NCBI GenBank assembly: GCA_965200685.1
Contig: OZ241379.1
Coordinates: 558,001 to 622,000 of the forward strand
DNA length: 64,000 bases
DNA from: Bin5 sp965200685
GTDB lineage: Bacteria > Chloroflexota > Anaerolineae > Caldilineales > Caldilineaceae
Reading direction: 5' to 3'
Both the position numbers and the translations under genes were made by a program. This document shows, in pieces, positions 1-8,251 of this stretch. Within the stretch, counting starts at the first letter, position 1, and every line of letters starts with the position of its first letter. A model generated the notes under the pieces. The model saw only the letters and a program-made list of their open reading frames with translations, searched no databases and had not been told where the DNA came from.

Positions 1-192
1 GCCAGAACCGGTTGTAGTGCGGCCCAGATTGAAGTCGTGCAACACGACCAAGACACCATCAGCGGTAGCTTGCACATCCAATTCAATGCCATCGGCCCCC
101 AGCTCTAGGGCCTTTTCAAAAGCCGGCAGGGTGTTCTCCGGCGCGACAACACATGCGCCCCGATGGGCAAATATCTGTGGTTGTGAGGCCAC
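1..192 (-). CDS. Glycerophosphodiester phosphodiesterase, N-terminal part (cut by window start)
   Basis: The reverse strand reads VASQPQIFAHRGACVVAPEN and then ELDVQATADG and VVLHD. This is the N-terminal signature of GDPD enzymes: HRG, then N-T-x-x-A-F, the metal-binding E-x-D and the HD pair. These enzymes hydrolyse glycerophosphodiesters to glycerol-3-phosphate and an alcohol. The start is a GTG with a strong purine-rich Shine-Dalgarno (GAGAGGAGAG) just upstream. About 64 residues are visible; the family is usually near 240. The rest lies left of the window. Confidence 0.88.
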   Translation of the reverse strand, partial: MASQPQIFAHRGACVVAPENTLPAFEKALELGADGIELDVQATADGVLVVLHDFNLGRTTTGSG

Positions 193-264
193 GACTCTCC
201 TCTCAAATCCCAGCGGTCAATGAAAACCCAACATCATGGATGCACAGGACAACTCCAACATCGT

Positions 265-528
265 TTAGCCCTGCAGGATGAACATCCACTCTTCCAGCCC
301 ATCATCATTGGGCTTGTGCTCAACATGACAGATGCGGAAATTGTGGCGTTCAACAATCGTAAGCATATCGATCAGCGAACGACGCTCGGCCTTGGCCGGA
401 TGGTATTCCAGTTCGCCGATGGATACTTTGACGTCCTCTTTGATGAGACTATCCCCCAACACTTCAAGACGCCACGTTTTGCCGCTAGATGTCTGACGGG
501 CTTTGCTCTGTAGAATGATTGTGTGCAT
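265..528 (-). CDS. Small conserved-looking hypothetical protein (87 aa)
   Basis: Reads MHTIILQSKARQTSSGKTWR and ends DDGLEEWMFILQG. I do not recognise a family. It is rich in charged residues, has no membrane segment or signal peptide, and looks like a compact alpha/beta protein. The ATG at 528 was preferred to an upstream in-frame start because the upstream stretch is Arg/Cys-rich and protein-unlike. It may share a transcript with the HDAC-like gene upstream, across about 165 bp without a gene. Confidence 0.6.
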   Translation of the reverse strand: MHTIILQSKARQTSSGKTWRLEVLGDSLIKEDVKVSIGELEYHPAKAERRSLIDMLTIVERHNFRICHVEHKPNDDGLEEWMFILQG

Positions 529-694
529 TTTTCTCAAACCTGCAGCGATGCAGAAGGTCCTGCTCGCCACTCTGCGGCCATAGCAGGATCTTTCGCTTAC
601 GTTGTGTCGCCCAAGTCTACCATGTAACGCCGATTTTCTGCATTTGTGACCGACTCTGTACACCGAGACGTGAACGGTTGCTCATTCCTCTTTC

Positions 695-1726
695 TTACCC
701 AATACTGTGTCGTCGCCTGGCTGCTGCCAACACCTGTTCCGCCAGCTGCGGGCGTCCTTCTACAGAACCGAACGGGTCGCTGATCCCTGCCGCATGTCCG
801 CTGAGAGTACGCAGGGTAGAGAGCAGGCAATGGGGCAGTACATCCAGATGATAGCCGCCCTCCAGTGAACAGATCAGCCGTGCTTGGCAGAGCGCATCCG
901 CCAGGGCCAGCAGCTCCTCTACCAATGCCACGAAGCCGGCGATTCCCAGTCGATGCCCGCTGAGGGGATCCATCCAATGGGCGTCGAAACCAGCAGATAC
1001 AAAGATGATATCCGGCTTAAATGTGTTGGCGAGGGGGATCAACAGCTTGTGGAATGCAGCCAGATACCCTGCATCCCCGACCCCGGCCGGGAATGGCACA
1101 TTGACAGTGCGGCCCTGGCCGCTGTTACGGCCAATCTCGTCTATGTCGCCGCTGCCGGGGTAGTGGGGATATTGGTGAATGCTGAAGAACAGAACGGAGC
1201 CATCGTCGTAAAACATCTCCGCGGTGCCATTGCCATGATGTACGTCAAAATCAACGATGAGGACCCGCTCTGCGCCATGTTTTTGTTGGGCGTAGCGGGC
1301 GGCGATTGCCACATTCCCGAACAGGCAGAAACCTTTTCCCCAGTGGGGCCGGGCATGATGGCCCGGCGGGCGGCCCAGAGCAAACCCATTGGCCGCAGTG
1401 CCGGCCATCACCATATCCGTGACATGCAGCAGCCCACCTACCGCGCGCAAAGCTGCCTCGTAGCTGTCCCTGGTACTGTAAGTGTCTTGGTCCAAGCGTC
1501 CACCTCCGTCCCGGCAGATGGCCTCAAGCTGTTCGACGTATGCTAGGCTATGGACAGCCACAATCGGGTCAAGGGGCGCAACCGTACAGGGGACCCGGGT
1601 CAGAGTGGTAAGGATGCTGTCCGCTTCTAGCAGTGCCCATATGCGCTGTGCGCGCATATGGGTTTCCGGATGGCCGGGAAAGGTATGGTTCAGATTGAAC
1701 GGGTCGTAGGCATAGGCAGTTGTCAT
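695..1726 (-). CDS. Histone deacetylase family protein (acetylpolyamine/acetoin-utilisation type)
   Basis: 343 residues, full length for bacterial class II HDAC-like amidohydrolases. Zinc-site and charge-relay motifs are intact: RPPGHHA (His123/His124), VDFDVHHGNGT (Asp161, His163, His164) and SAGFDAHWMDP. The family removes acetyl groups from acetyl-lysine or acetylated polyamines; the substrate here cannot be told. It starts at ATG 1726. No partner gene is evident. Confidence 0.93.
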   Translation of the reverse strand: MTTAYAYDPFNLNHTFPGHPETHMRAQRIWALLEADSILTTLTRVPCTVAPLDPIVAVHSLAYVEQLEAICRDGGGRLDQDTYSTRDSYEAALRAVGGLLHVTDMVMAGTAANGFALGRPPGHHARPHWGKGFCLFGNVAIAARYAQQKHGAERVLIVDFDVHHGNGTAEMFYDDGSVLFFSIHQYPHYPGSGDIDEIGRNSGQGRTVNVPFPAGVGDAGYLAAFHKLLIPLANTFKPDIIFVSAGFDAHWMDPLSGHRLGIAGFVALVEELLALADALCQARLICSLEGGYHLDVLPHCLLSTLRTLSGHAAGISDPFGSVEGRPQLAEQVLAAARRRHSIG

Positions 1727-1784
1727 GGGTCAATGATTCCAAAAGCGATCAGGGTTTTCTGGAGTAATGGGCTACATATCCTCA

Positions 1785-3386
1785 TCAAAAATCAGGTTTC
1801 CAGGACCTGTCTCCCAAGTAGAAGTGCAGATCGAAGCTGTGTTCATCTGAGCCGAAGGCACGCACCTGGCTATGGATTGCGAGCGGGCCATGGAATGTCA
1901 CGGGATGGGTCGAGTGGAGTGTTTCCCCGTCCCACAGCAAACTACAGGTTTCGTTGTCTTCTGTCCCGCTGGTGTAAGGCAGGTTTAACAGGGCCCACCA
2001 GCCCCAATCGGTCGGCCAGGCCCGCTGCATTGACAGCTCTCCATCCACAAGTGAAATTCCGAGTCGTCCCCAAATCGTCGTCGCCTGTTCGCCCTTTGCC
2101 CCTTGTGCTCCTCTGTCCATTGATTCTGCCTGGTTCTGCCAACGCGCGGCGTCCGTGCTGTGCCCCAGCTTCTGTGCCAATGCGGCCGCCGCGCCCAATG
2201 CACAACATGCTACCGCCTGTGTATCCGGCGTTACAGAGGCGATTAGCCGTTCTGTACAGCGTAGCAGTGCTGTGGAATGATCCGACAGCCATTCTAGATT
2301 GGGATGTCGTTGCTGGTGGGTATGCAGGGTTGATAGGTACGCGGCCACGGTGTTGGGTAGAGCGGCCCCGGGTGCGTTGATTGCCTCTCGGGGCAAAGTC
2401 GGCAGCCGGGCGGGCAAGGCACCATCAGCTCGCAGCGCGATCCGACGGAGGGTGTCCAGCAAGGCACGGCTACGTTCCGGCGCAAATGTATCAAACAGAT
2501 CGACCAAACCCAGCACGGACATGACCGACCGGTCCGCGGGGGCAAAGCCTGTGCGGAAGCGGGCCAATGTTTGTATTGCGCGGATCTTCGCCTCCTGTAC
2601 AGCCCGGTTCACCTGTGGGTCCGCTGTCCATAGGCGTCCCCGATGGGTGATATCATACCAACGATTGCAGCTCTTTTCAAAGGCCCGGGCGATGTCCCGC
2701 TGGACAAGGAATCCGTTCCAGGCCACTTGCTCACCCACATCACTCAGCGTAAGGATCAGTGGCAGGTCTACTTGCCCAGCCACCAACACATGATAGACCA
2801 GACGTGCTTGGGAGGCGCTGGGAAACTGGACGAAATCGGGCCGCCCCTCGGCCGCGCCGAACACCCGCGTACTCTCGGCATTGCGCTGCTGGTGTATGCC
2901 TTTGGCCTCGCCGGGAGCTTTCTGGGCGACCAAGAGGCCGTCCACCATGCGCTGTTCTAGGGGTTCGCCCCAGTCGATTTCCACCACGATCTGGATGAGC
3001 CGGTCTCCCTCTGCTTGGGCTTCCATCATCCACAACAGGGAACGGTCGTAGTTGCTGCCTAAGGGCGCGAAGATACGTTTGCTGACGATCACTCCCTCTA
3101 CGCCGTAGATCGTCTCCTGATAGCCAGGGTATCGCTGAACGGCCAAGGGCAAGACATCGTCCAGAGATGCGCTGCTAATGCCGCTGCTGGTGTATATGGG
3201 CGCGTCAATACGGATGCGGATGGCGCGCGCATAGGCGCGTCCATGCCAGTGCCAGCGCAAGTTGTAGAGATCGCTATCCCGGTCGGCCACAAAATAGAGT
3301 TCGCCGTTGGCGTGCAGAAAACGCTCGTCCGGGCTGATGTCCTCGTAGTCGTTCAGTTGGGGCTGGTCAAGGGCGGGGTTTGTCAT
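1785..3386 (-). CDS. Glycoside-hydrolase-like (alpha/alpha)6-type protein, function unknown
   Basis: 533 residues. The N-terminal half (to about 280) looks like a beta-rich domain (HANGELYFVADRDSDLYNLR). The C-terminal half is helical with repeated hairpins, as in six-hairpin glycosidase-like proteins that act on or bind glycans. I see no decisive catalytic motif, so the function is unassigned. No signal peptide. The ATG at 3386 has a purine-rich AAGAGATG upstream. A promoter and the phased AATT/GGCC repeat lie directly upstream. No obvious operon partner. Confidence 0.75.
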   Translation of the reverse strand: MTNPALDQPQLNDYEDISPDERFLHANGELYFVADRDSDLYNLRWHWHGRAYARAIRIRIDAPIYTSSGISSASLDDVLPLAVQRYPGYQETIYGVEGVIVSKRIFAPLGSNYDRSLLWMMEAQAEGDRLIQIVVEIDWGEPLEQRMVDGLLVAQKAPGEAKGIHQQRNAESTRVFGAAEGRPDFVQFPSASQARLVYHVLVAGQVDLPLILTLSDVGEQVAWNGFLVQRDIARAFEKSCNRWYDITHRGRLWTADPQVNRAVQEAKIRAIQTLARFRTGFAPADRSVMSVLGLVDLFDTFAPERSRALLDTLRRIALRADGALPARLPTLPREAINAPGAALPNTVAAYLSTLHTHQQRHPNLEWLSDHSTALLRCTERLIASVTPDTQAVACCALGAAAALAQKLGHSTDAARWQNQAESMDRGAQGAKGEQATTIWGRLGISLVDGELSMQRAWPTDWGWWALLNLPYTSGTEDNETCSLLWDGETLHSTHPVTFHGPLAIHSQVRAFGSDEHSFDLHFYLGDRSWKPDF

Positions 3387-3415
3387 AGAATCATCATCTC
3401 TTTCATAGCCATCCC

Positions 3416-3445
3416 ATTATGTGCTGGCCGACGGGATATTCACAA
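3416..3445 (-). promoter_or_regulatory. Predicted sigma-70 promoter of the GH-like gene
   Basis: On the minus strand TTGTGA (3440-3445) is followed by an 18-bp spacer and CATAAT (3416-3421), placing a transcription start near 3409 and a leader of about 23 nt to the ATG at 3386. The phased repeat array starts about 55 bp upstream of the -35. Confidence 0.45.
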
Positions 3446-3500
3446 ATCTAGGGGATTGGAATAGGAGCCTATTCGGCCCTCTAATAAGACCCATTCAGCC

Positions 3501-3739
3501 GGAATTGGCCATGAATTGGCCGGAATTGGCCATGAATTGGCCGGAATTGGCCATGAATTGGCCGGAATTGGCCGGAATTGGCCATGAATTGGCCGGAATT
3601 GGCCATGAATTGGCCGGAATTGGCCGGAATTGGCCATGAATTGGCCGGAATTGGCCGGAATTGGCCATGAATTGGCCGGAATTAGCCGGAATTGGCCGGA
3701 ATTGGCCATGAATTGGCCATGAATTGGCCGGAATTGGCC
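3501..3739. repeat. Helically phased tandem array, 23 units of 10/11 bp (AATT/GGCC)
   Basis: The region parses without remainder into 14 GGAATTGGCC units (one is GGAATTAGCC) and 9 ATGAATTGGCC units, 239 bp in all. The mean unit is 10.39 bp, close to one turn of B-DNA. AATT recurs on one helix face, and GGCC lies roughly half a turn away. Both strands happen to stay open in some frames, but the predicted peptides are low-complexity repeats and I do not call a gene. It lies between the TPR gene's stop and the promoter of the GH-like gene. Confidence 0.97.
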
Positions 3740-3870
3740 ATGAATAAATTTACAAAAGTTTCCAGCGAGCCCCTCTCCCACGCCCTGTAGCCACAACTAG
3801 ATCAAGAGTACGCAGAGTCACTAGGTCGAAAGCAGTCACGATCTCAAGCAGACAGAGGCTTCCGCTTTCG

Positions 3871-4575
3871 TCATGGCGTCCTAGCATCTTGGTCGAGTTT
3901 CTGAATCCGCCGTTCAACGTGGGCTTTGAGGCTGTCATCACCGGCCTTTTGCGCGAGATTCAATGCAGCTTCAAAGTCAACTCGTGCCTCTATACCGCGG
4001 CCTAGGGCGGTCTTCGCAAGGCCCCGATTGAAGTAGGATTCGGCATAGTCCGGCTTGAGCCGGACCGCTTGGTCATAGTCAACGAGGGCAGAGACGTATT
4101 GATTCAGGATAATTTTTATATTGCCTCGATTGTTATAGGCATCAACAAAGTCCGGTTTGATCCGGATTGCTTCATTGAAATCGCCGAGTGCGTCTATATG
4201 TTGCCCGAGTGCACTCTTTATATTGCCCCGATTGTTGTAGACCTTAACATAGTCTGGTTTAAGACGAAGTGCTTGGTCATAGTCGAAGATGGCGTCTATG
4301 TACTGACCAAGATTGTACTTTGCATTACCCCGATTGTAATAGGCGTCTGCATAGTCTGGCTTGAGACGAAGTGCCTGGTCATAGTCGGCAATGGCCTCTA
4401 TATATTGCCCGAGCGCGCTCTTTACAATGCCCCGATTGTTATAGGCCTCGGCATAGTCTGGCTTGAGACGAAGTGCCTCATTGTAAGCGGCAAGTGCCTC
4501 GTGGACATTCGATTTCCTGTCCTCAGTTAAGTCTTCTTCCGGTAAGAAATAGGCGTGGGTGTCTCGTATAGTCAT
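3871..4575 (-). CDS. TPR repeat protein
   Basis: 234 residues with about six tandem 34-residue tetratricopeptide repeats, each close to ALRLKPDYAEAYNNRGIVK plus a G-Q-Y-x-x-A-x-x-D-Y-D-Q-A helix, from about residue 25 to 215. TPRs form a superhelical peptide-binding scaffold. The repeats are very similar to one another, implying recent internal duplication. The ATG overlaps the stop of the upstream membrane gene in an ATGA, so the two are translationally coupled and probably interact. Confidence 0.92.
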   Translation of the reverse strand: MTIRDTHAYFLPEEDLTEDRKSNVHEALAAYNEALRLKPDYAEAYNNRGIVKSALGQYIEAIADYDQALRLKPDYADAYYNRGNAKYNLGQYIDAIFDYDQALRLKPDYVKVYNNRGNIKSALGQHIDALGDFNEAIRIKPDFVDAYNNRGNIKIILNQYVSALVDYDQAVRLKPDYAESYFNRGLAKTALGRGIEARVDFEAALNLAQKAGDDSLKAHVERRIQKLDQDARTP

Positions 4576-5333
4576 TGGCTTCTGTTCCTTTTCTGAAGGA
4601 GATCACCAACGAAACGCCAAGCGAGAGCGGCAAGGGTATCGTCGGTTCCTTTCGCGTCATTGGCGATGGCACGCCATTTTTCAATAGCCTCCTCAATCTT
4701 TCCTTCTTGTTGTAACGTGTAGGCGTCGGCAAGCACTGCTATATCTAACCATGATGTCTCCGGATCCCTTCGTCCCTCTTGTACTGCTACCTCGGCCCTC
4801 CCGGCCTCATCCAATGCACTGGATTGCTCAGTAGTCATACTCCACACAATCTCTTCTGCTTGTTCTCTATATCCTCTGATTTCCTCAACAAGTCTCTGCG
4901 TTTCTTTAGCATACTCCCGCGCTTCCGCTTGCATCTCCCGAACTCGGTTGAAGCTAATATAACCACCGAGAGCAACGATAATGCCCCATACGGTAAGAAA
5001 TATAGCAACACTGGTCAGCCACCAATCAATAGACGCAGCCCGGTCGTCTAGCAGTTCACTCCTGAGATCGTTGAAGCGACGTTGGATTTCAACTTCAATG
5101 GCAGTGTCGATTCCTGTTGTGTCATCCGGCGTGTCGGTAGTCCGTATATGTAAAGGATCGCTGTCGCGAGGTTGGATTACGGCATCAGTGGCGGTATCGA
5201 TCTCTGGAGCGTCTGTTGCTGTCGGAGGTACTTCCGCCGTGTGCAGGGTTGGGAACGTCAGACCTGCCGTGGTGATCGCTGCCAATACTGCCACGATCAC
5301 CACAATCCAGTACCCTACTTTGGGAGATCGCAT
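4572..5333 (-). CDS. Membrane-anchored coiled-coil protein coupled to the TPR gene
   Basis: About 253 residues from ATG 5333 (MRSPKVGYWIVV); a TTG 33 nt upstream is possible. It has a hydrophobic segment at residues 6-27, a Thr/Pro/Asp-rich linker, and a second membrane segment (WWLTSVAIFLTVWGIIVALG) near 108-128. A charged coiled coil with VREMQAEAREYAKETQ follows, then a helical TPR-like C-terminus. Two membrane passes put both termini on the same side. Family not recognised. The stop overlaps the TPR gene start by 4 nt. Confidence 0.8.
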   Translation of the reverse strand: MRSPKVGYWIVVIVAVLAAITTAGLTFPTLHTAEVPPTATDAPEIDTATDAVIQPRDSDPLHIRTTDTPDDTTGIDTAIEVEIQRRFNDLRSELLDDRAASIDWWLTSVAIFLTVWGIIVALGGYISFNRVREMQAEAREYAKETQRLVEEIRGYREQAEEIVWSMTTEQSSALDEAGRAEVAVQEGRRDPETSWLDIAVLADAYTLQQEGKIEEAIEKWRAIANDAKGTDDTLAALAWRFVGDLLQKRNRSQ

Positions 5334-5510
5334 TATGGAAGTGGCTGTCCTTTCGTAGCCATTCAATACATGCCGGACGATGGATCATCCCAATGGCCAA
5401 ATAGCGTTCAACTGTTCTCTATCAGGGAGTAGAGCGAGCGAAGTGTCCACTCTTAATCTATGGGTGGTGGAAGTTTGGACCAAGAAAGGAGAACGATTAA
5501 CGTAGCGATT

Positions 5511-6158
5511 TTATTGACGATGTGAGTGTTTTATATATTCTAGCTCTTGACGATGACAATTTTTATACTTTTTGCCACTTCCACAGGGACATGGTTCGTT
5601 TCGACTAGGATTACGTTTAACAAAATTGAGAATTTCTTCTCGGTACTCTATTTGCCCTTCCAGATCGTGCGAGTACTCACCCCAAAGGTCATTGCTACTG
5701 GCATCAATGCCGAATTTCTCAGTGTACGAAAGGCGATAGAAAAAAGGGATAACTAGGTCGTGAATGAATCGTTTGATTCTAAAGTTTCTCTCAAATTTTT
5801 CGGATGTGGATTTTATCCCCAGACAACAAGCACCATCATCTGAATAAAAGTGCAGATCAATGACTTCAATGTTATATTTTTCTGCAATTTTACTGTGTCT
5901 CCCGGCGACTTCATACACTTTTGGCCAGCCATTAGAGTCAATAGAATTTAAGTAAATCTCTATATCAAATACATCACAAATAAAGGAGTCTCGTTCTCTA
6001 TTTTCATCATCACGACCAATTCGCAGCTTGCCAGATTCTTTATCATAGGAAGCACCAAAATCAAGTTCTCCCACTATCTTTTGTGCTTTCGCTTTGTATT
6101 GCAAGTTAGGATAGCAAGATTCCAACCACTTGATTTCTTTATCAGTTATCTTGCTCAT
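5511..6158 (-). CDS. E2-like conjugating protein with C-terminal SEC-C motif (CBASS accessory, Cap2-E2 type)
   Basis: 215 residues. Residues 1-175 match the pattern I know from bacterial E2-like proteins beside CD-NTases: a WP-x-VYE motif (78-83), LHFYSDDGACCLG with the candidate catalytic cysteine at 111 or 112, PFFYRLSYTEKFG and GEYSHD. Residues 185-202 form a SEC-C zinc motif (C190-x-C192-x8-C201-H202). In short type II CBASS a lone E2 modifies or regulates the cyclase; that role is inferred here. The gene starts 6 nt after the CD-NTase stop and is the last gene of the operon. The SEC-C assignment is firm; the E2 assignment is moderate. Confidence 0.75.
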   Translation of the reverse strand: MSKITDKEIKWLESCYPNLQYKAKAQKIVGELDFGASYDKESGKLRIGRDDENRERDSFICDVFDIEIYLNSIDSNGWPKVYEVAGRHSKIAEKYNIEVIDLHFYSDDGACCLGIKSTSEKFERNFRIKRFIHDLVIPFFYRLSYTEKFGIDASSNDLWGEYSHDLEGQIEYREEILNFVKRNPSRNEPCPCGSGKKYKNCHRQELEYIKHSHRQ

Positions 6159-6164
6159 TTCTCG

Positions 6165-7106
6165 TTACCATGCGTAGGGTTTTCTAGGTGTTACGCTTGC
6201 GCTAGCTGCACTGCGAATCGCTTTATCATCGCGAAGTTTCCCAAAATTTTCTCCAAACAGTTCTCTCCACTTTTTAACACTGGTATTATGGTCCGTGGCT
6301 TCAAACGCTTCGTCTATTTTATTGTTGTAAACAGCAAATTTTTCTCTAAAATTCTTATATTTATTTTGGTCCCAGTGTCTGGTGAAACATTCTCTTGGCA
6401 AGTTAGGGTTGCATACTTCGGGCATGACAGGGTTGCTCTGCAAGAAAGAATTTATCCTATTTGAAATCAGCTTTAAGGTGTCTGGAATGTTTTTGAAATT
6501 CTCATCGTTGTCATCATAAACACTATTACCAATGAGTGTCGTTAAAAGGATTGATTTTACCGAAAAATTTCCTTTATGGTCTCTAAGATATTTCAATAGC
6601 CTAGTGACTCCTTTTAGATTTCCATGTGTAATTTTTGTCTTCCTGTTGAACCAATCTCTATAACCGGTTCCATCAGTGACTTCGAACTCATTATCCTTCT
6701 CGTTACAGATATACTGCTCTTGTCCTTGTGTGATGCATGGGACAATATCTAAGTGAAAGTCCCCTGCATAATTGATGTTTACGCACCTAGTTTTTCTCGC
6801 AATTTTGTCTTCATTGTTATTTTGTTTGAGATAATTGTAAACTTCGTTAATGTAATCTTTTGGTTCTTTATCGCTATTGTATTTCATATATAATAGAATG
6901 TCAGCATCGTATTCGTAGCCCTTGATAGGTTTGATGGTCGTACCTAACGCATACGACCCCTGCCGTTCGACCTTTTCGTATGAACCCAACTCTCTACTTA
7001 GGAGTTCGGTTACAGCCCGTGTACTGTCATTCAATCGTTGAAGTCGGTTTTTGTTGAGATTGACTTCGTTTTTGAGGAATTCTTCAAAATATTGTACGTG
7101 CTTCAT
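6165..7106 (-). CDS. CBASS cyclic-oligonucleotide synthase (CD-NTase)
   Basis: 313 residues with the cGAS/DncV-like nucleotidyltransferase core: G50-S51 (RQGSYALGT), the metal pair D67/D69 in YEYDADILLY, and the third acid D120 in FHLDIVP. On phage infection such enzymes make cyclic di- or trinucleotides that switch on a neighbouring effector. The start at 7106 has an AGGAG Shine-Dalgarno inside the end of the capV-like gene, a 23-nt overlap. The chain ends in PRKPYAW, with a C-terminal Trp. Composition is clearly AT-rich compared with flanking genes, which suggests horizontal acquisition. Confidence 0.9.
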   Translation of the reverse strand: MKHVQYFEEFLKNEVNLNKNRLQRLNDSTRAVTELLSRELGSYEKVERQGSYALGTTIKPIKGYEYDADILLYMKYNSDKEPKDYINEVYNYLKQNNNEDKIARKTRCVNINYAGDFHLDIVPCITQGQEQYICNEKDNEFEVTDGTGYRDWFNRKTKITHGNLKGVTRLLKYLRDHKGNFSVKSILLTTLIGNSVYDDNDENFKNIPDTLKLISNRINSFLQSNPVMPEVCNPNLPRECFTRHWDQNKYKNFREKFAVYNNKIDEAFEATDHNTSVKKWRELFGENFGKLRDDKAIRSAASASVTPRKPYAW

Positions 7107-8031
7107 TGCTTTTTTCTCCTGATATGTTCATGAATGCCCTGATTTTCTGGGCATTCTCAATGAAATCCTTATTTGCAAGAGCTTTCAGGTTGCCTAGATG
7201 CGTAACGTCATCCAAAGCCCAATTGTCTATTGTGGGGTCCAGCCGTAAATAGTTCTTGTTCAGCAACAGTCTGGCCATATTTGTGGAGGCTTGAGACTGC
7301 AGGTCCAGAATATATGAAATGAGTTTTTCACGTCCCCACCCAGTGAGAAGACCCCAACGATGTCTTTGATTATACCTTTTTGTTGCTGTATGTCCAGTTC
7401 CGATAGACAAAATCTTGATATGCTCAATTTTTTTCTCAAACTTGGATATGGCCTCTGTAAAGGAAATAACGGAGGGATTATTTGCCCATAAACCTCCATC
7501 CGCCAGCAGGAAGTCTCCCACTTTTTGCGGGTCGAAAAAGAGAGGGGCCGAGCAAGATGCCAAGATCGCATCTCTCAACTGTACATCTTTGTCTCTAACG
7601 TACAATGCGTTGGATTCTCCTAGATACTTCGACTTAAAAACATAGACTCCCCCAGTGTTTATATCCGAACCCATTATCATTAAAGGAGTTACTATTTCAC
7701 CAAGAGTTATTGAGGGAAGATAGTTATTAAGAACCTTCTCAAGTGGCTTTTTTGAATACCTACTGATGAATAATGGGCTAAGATAATGTTTTTTCCGGAA
7801 TATTTGCGATGCCTTGCACTCAAAGATCTGTGCTATTTTTTGCATACGAATATCAGTAGCGATCGCGCCGGCTATTATTGAACCTGTACTTGTACCGGCA
7901 ATAAGGTTGAAACAATCCTTAATACTTACATGAAAATTCTGTTCAATGTTGGCAAGGATTTGGGCAGCATATATTCCCCTAGTACCTCCTCCATCTAGGG
8001 CAAGAACATTAAAATTTTCTTCGTTTTCCAT
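7084..8031 (-). CDS. capV: CapV-type patatin phospholipase, CBASS effector
   Basis: 315 residues from ATG 8031 (MENEENFNVLALDGGG), chosen for its AGGAAAAG Shine-Dalgarno; a longer reading adds 41 unlikely residues. Patatin hallmarks: oxyanion loop DGGGTRG (13-19), nucleophile elbow GTSTG with Ser48, and catalytic Asp178 in DGGLWANNP. CapV effectors degrade membrane phospholipids when they bind the cyclase product, killing the infected cell. First gene of the operon; it overlaps the CD-NTase gene. Confidence 0.92.
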   Translation of the reverse strand: MENEENFNVLALDGGGTRGIYAAQILANIEQNFHVSIKDCFNLIAGTSTGSIIAGAIATDIRMQKIAQIFECKASQIFRKKHYLSPLFISRYSKKPLEKVLNNYLPSITLGEIVTPLMIMGSDINTGGVYVFKSKYLGESNALYVRDKDVQLRDAILASCSAPLFFDPQKVGDFLLADGGLWANNPSVISFTEAISKFEKKIEHIKILSIGTGHTATKRYNQRHRWGLLTGWGREKLISYILDLQSQASTNMARLLLNKNYLRLDPTIDNWALDDVTHLGNLKALANKDFIENAQKIRAFMNISGEKSNEARTIF

Positions 8032-8064
8032 TGACTGCTTTTCCTGTAGCTTGTCTGTTAGGAT

Positions 8065-8084
8065 GCACAACCCTCCAGTTGTGC
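8065..8084 (-). promoter_or_regulatory. Perfect hairpin in the CBASS leader
   Basis: On the transcribed strand GCACAAC and GTTGTGC form a perfect 7-bp stem with the 6-nt loop TGGAGG, inside the leader of about 107 nt between the predicted start and the capV ATG. A second small palindrome, CGCCG-TT-CGGCG, lies slightly upstream in the same leader (8107-8118). No U-run follows, so this is not a plain terminator. The loop looks like a Shine-Dalgarno sequence. Regulatory role unproven. Confidence 0.4.
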
Positions 8085-8144
8085 GCTGTTCCCGACTCAA
8101 CATTACGCCGAACGGCGAGTGTCCGGGCCTCTCTATGGAATGAA

Positions 8145-8173
8145 ATAGTAGCACAGATTTTCGATTCTGTCAA
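8145..8173 (-). promoter_or_regulatory. Strong predicted promoter of the CBASS operon
   Basis: Minus strand: perfect -35 TTGACA (8168-8173), 17-bp spacer, and TACTAT (8145-8150) preceded by TGTGC, an extended -10. The predicted start is near 8138. Its layout and much of its spacer match the promoter of the helicase gene at 14511-14540. Confidence 0.65.
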
Positions 8174-8251
8174 ATATCTCCGTCGGAATCGATCATTCTC
8201 TAAACCGCAACTCCTTGATGACTCCAAGCATTATGACAACGTAAACATAGC

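Noticed and set aside
3501..3739. CRISPR array
   Set aside because: Units are 10-11 bp with no unique spacers and no cas genes nearby.
3421..3796. Long open frames on both strands across the phased repeat
   Set aside because: The peptides are simple echoes of the repeat; no ribosome site or non-repeat domain supports a gene.
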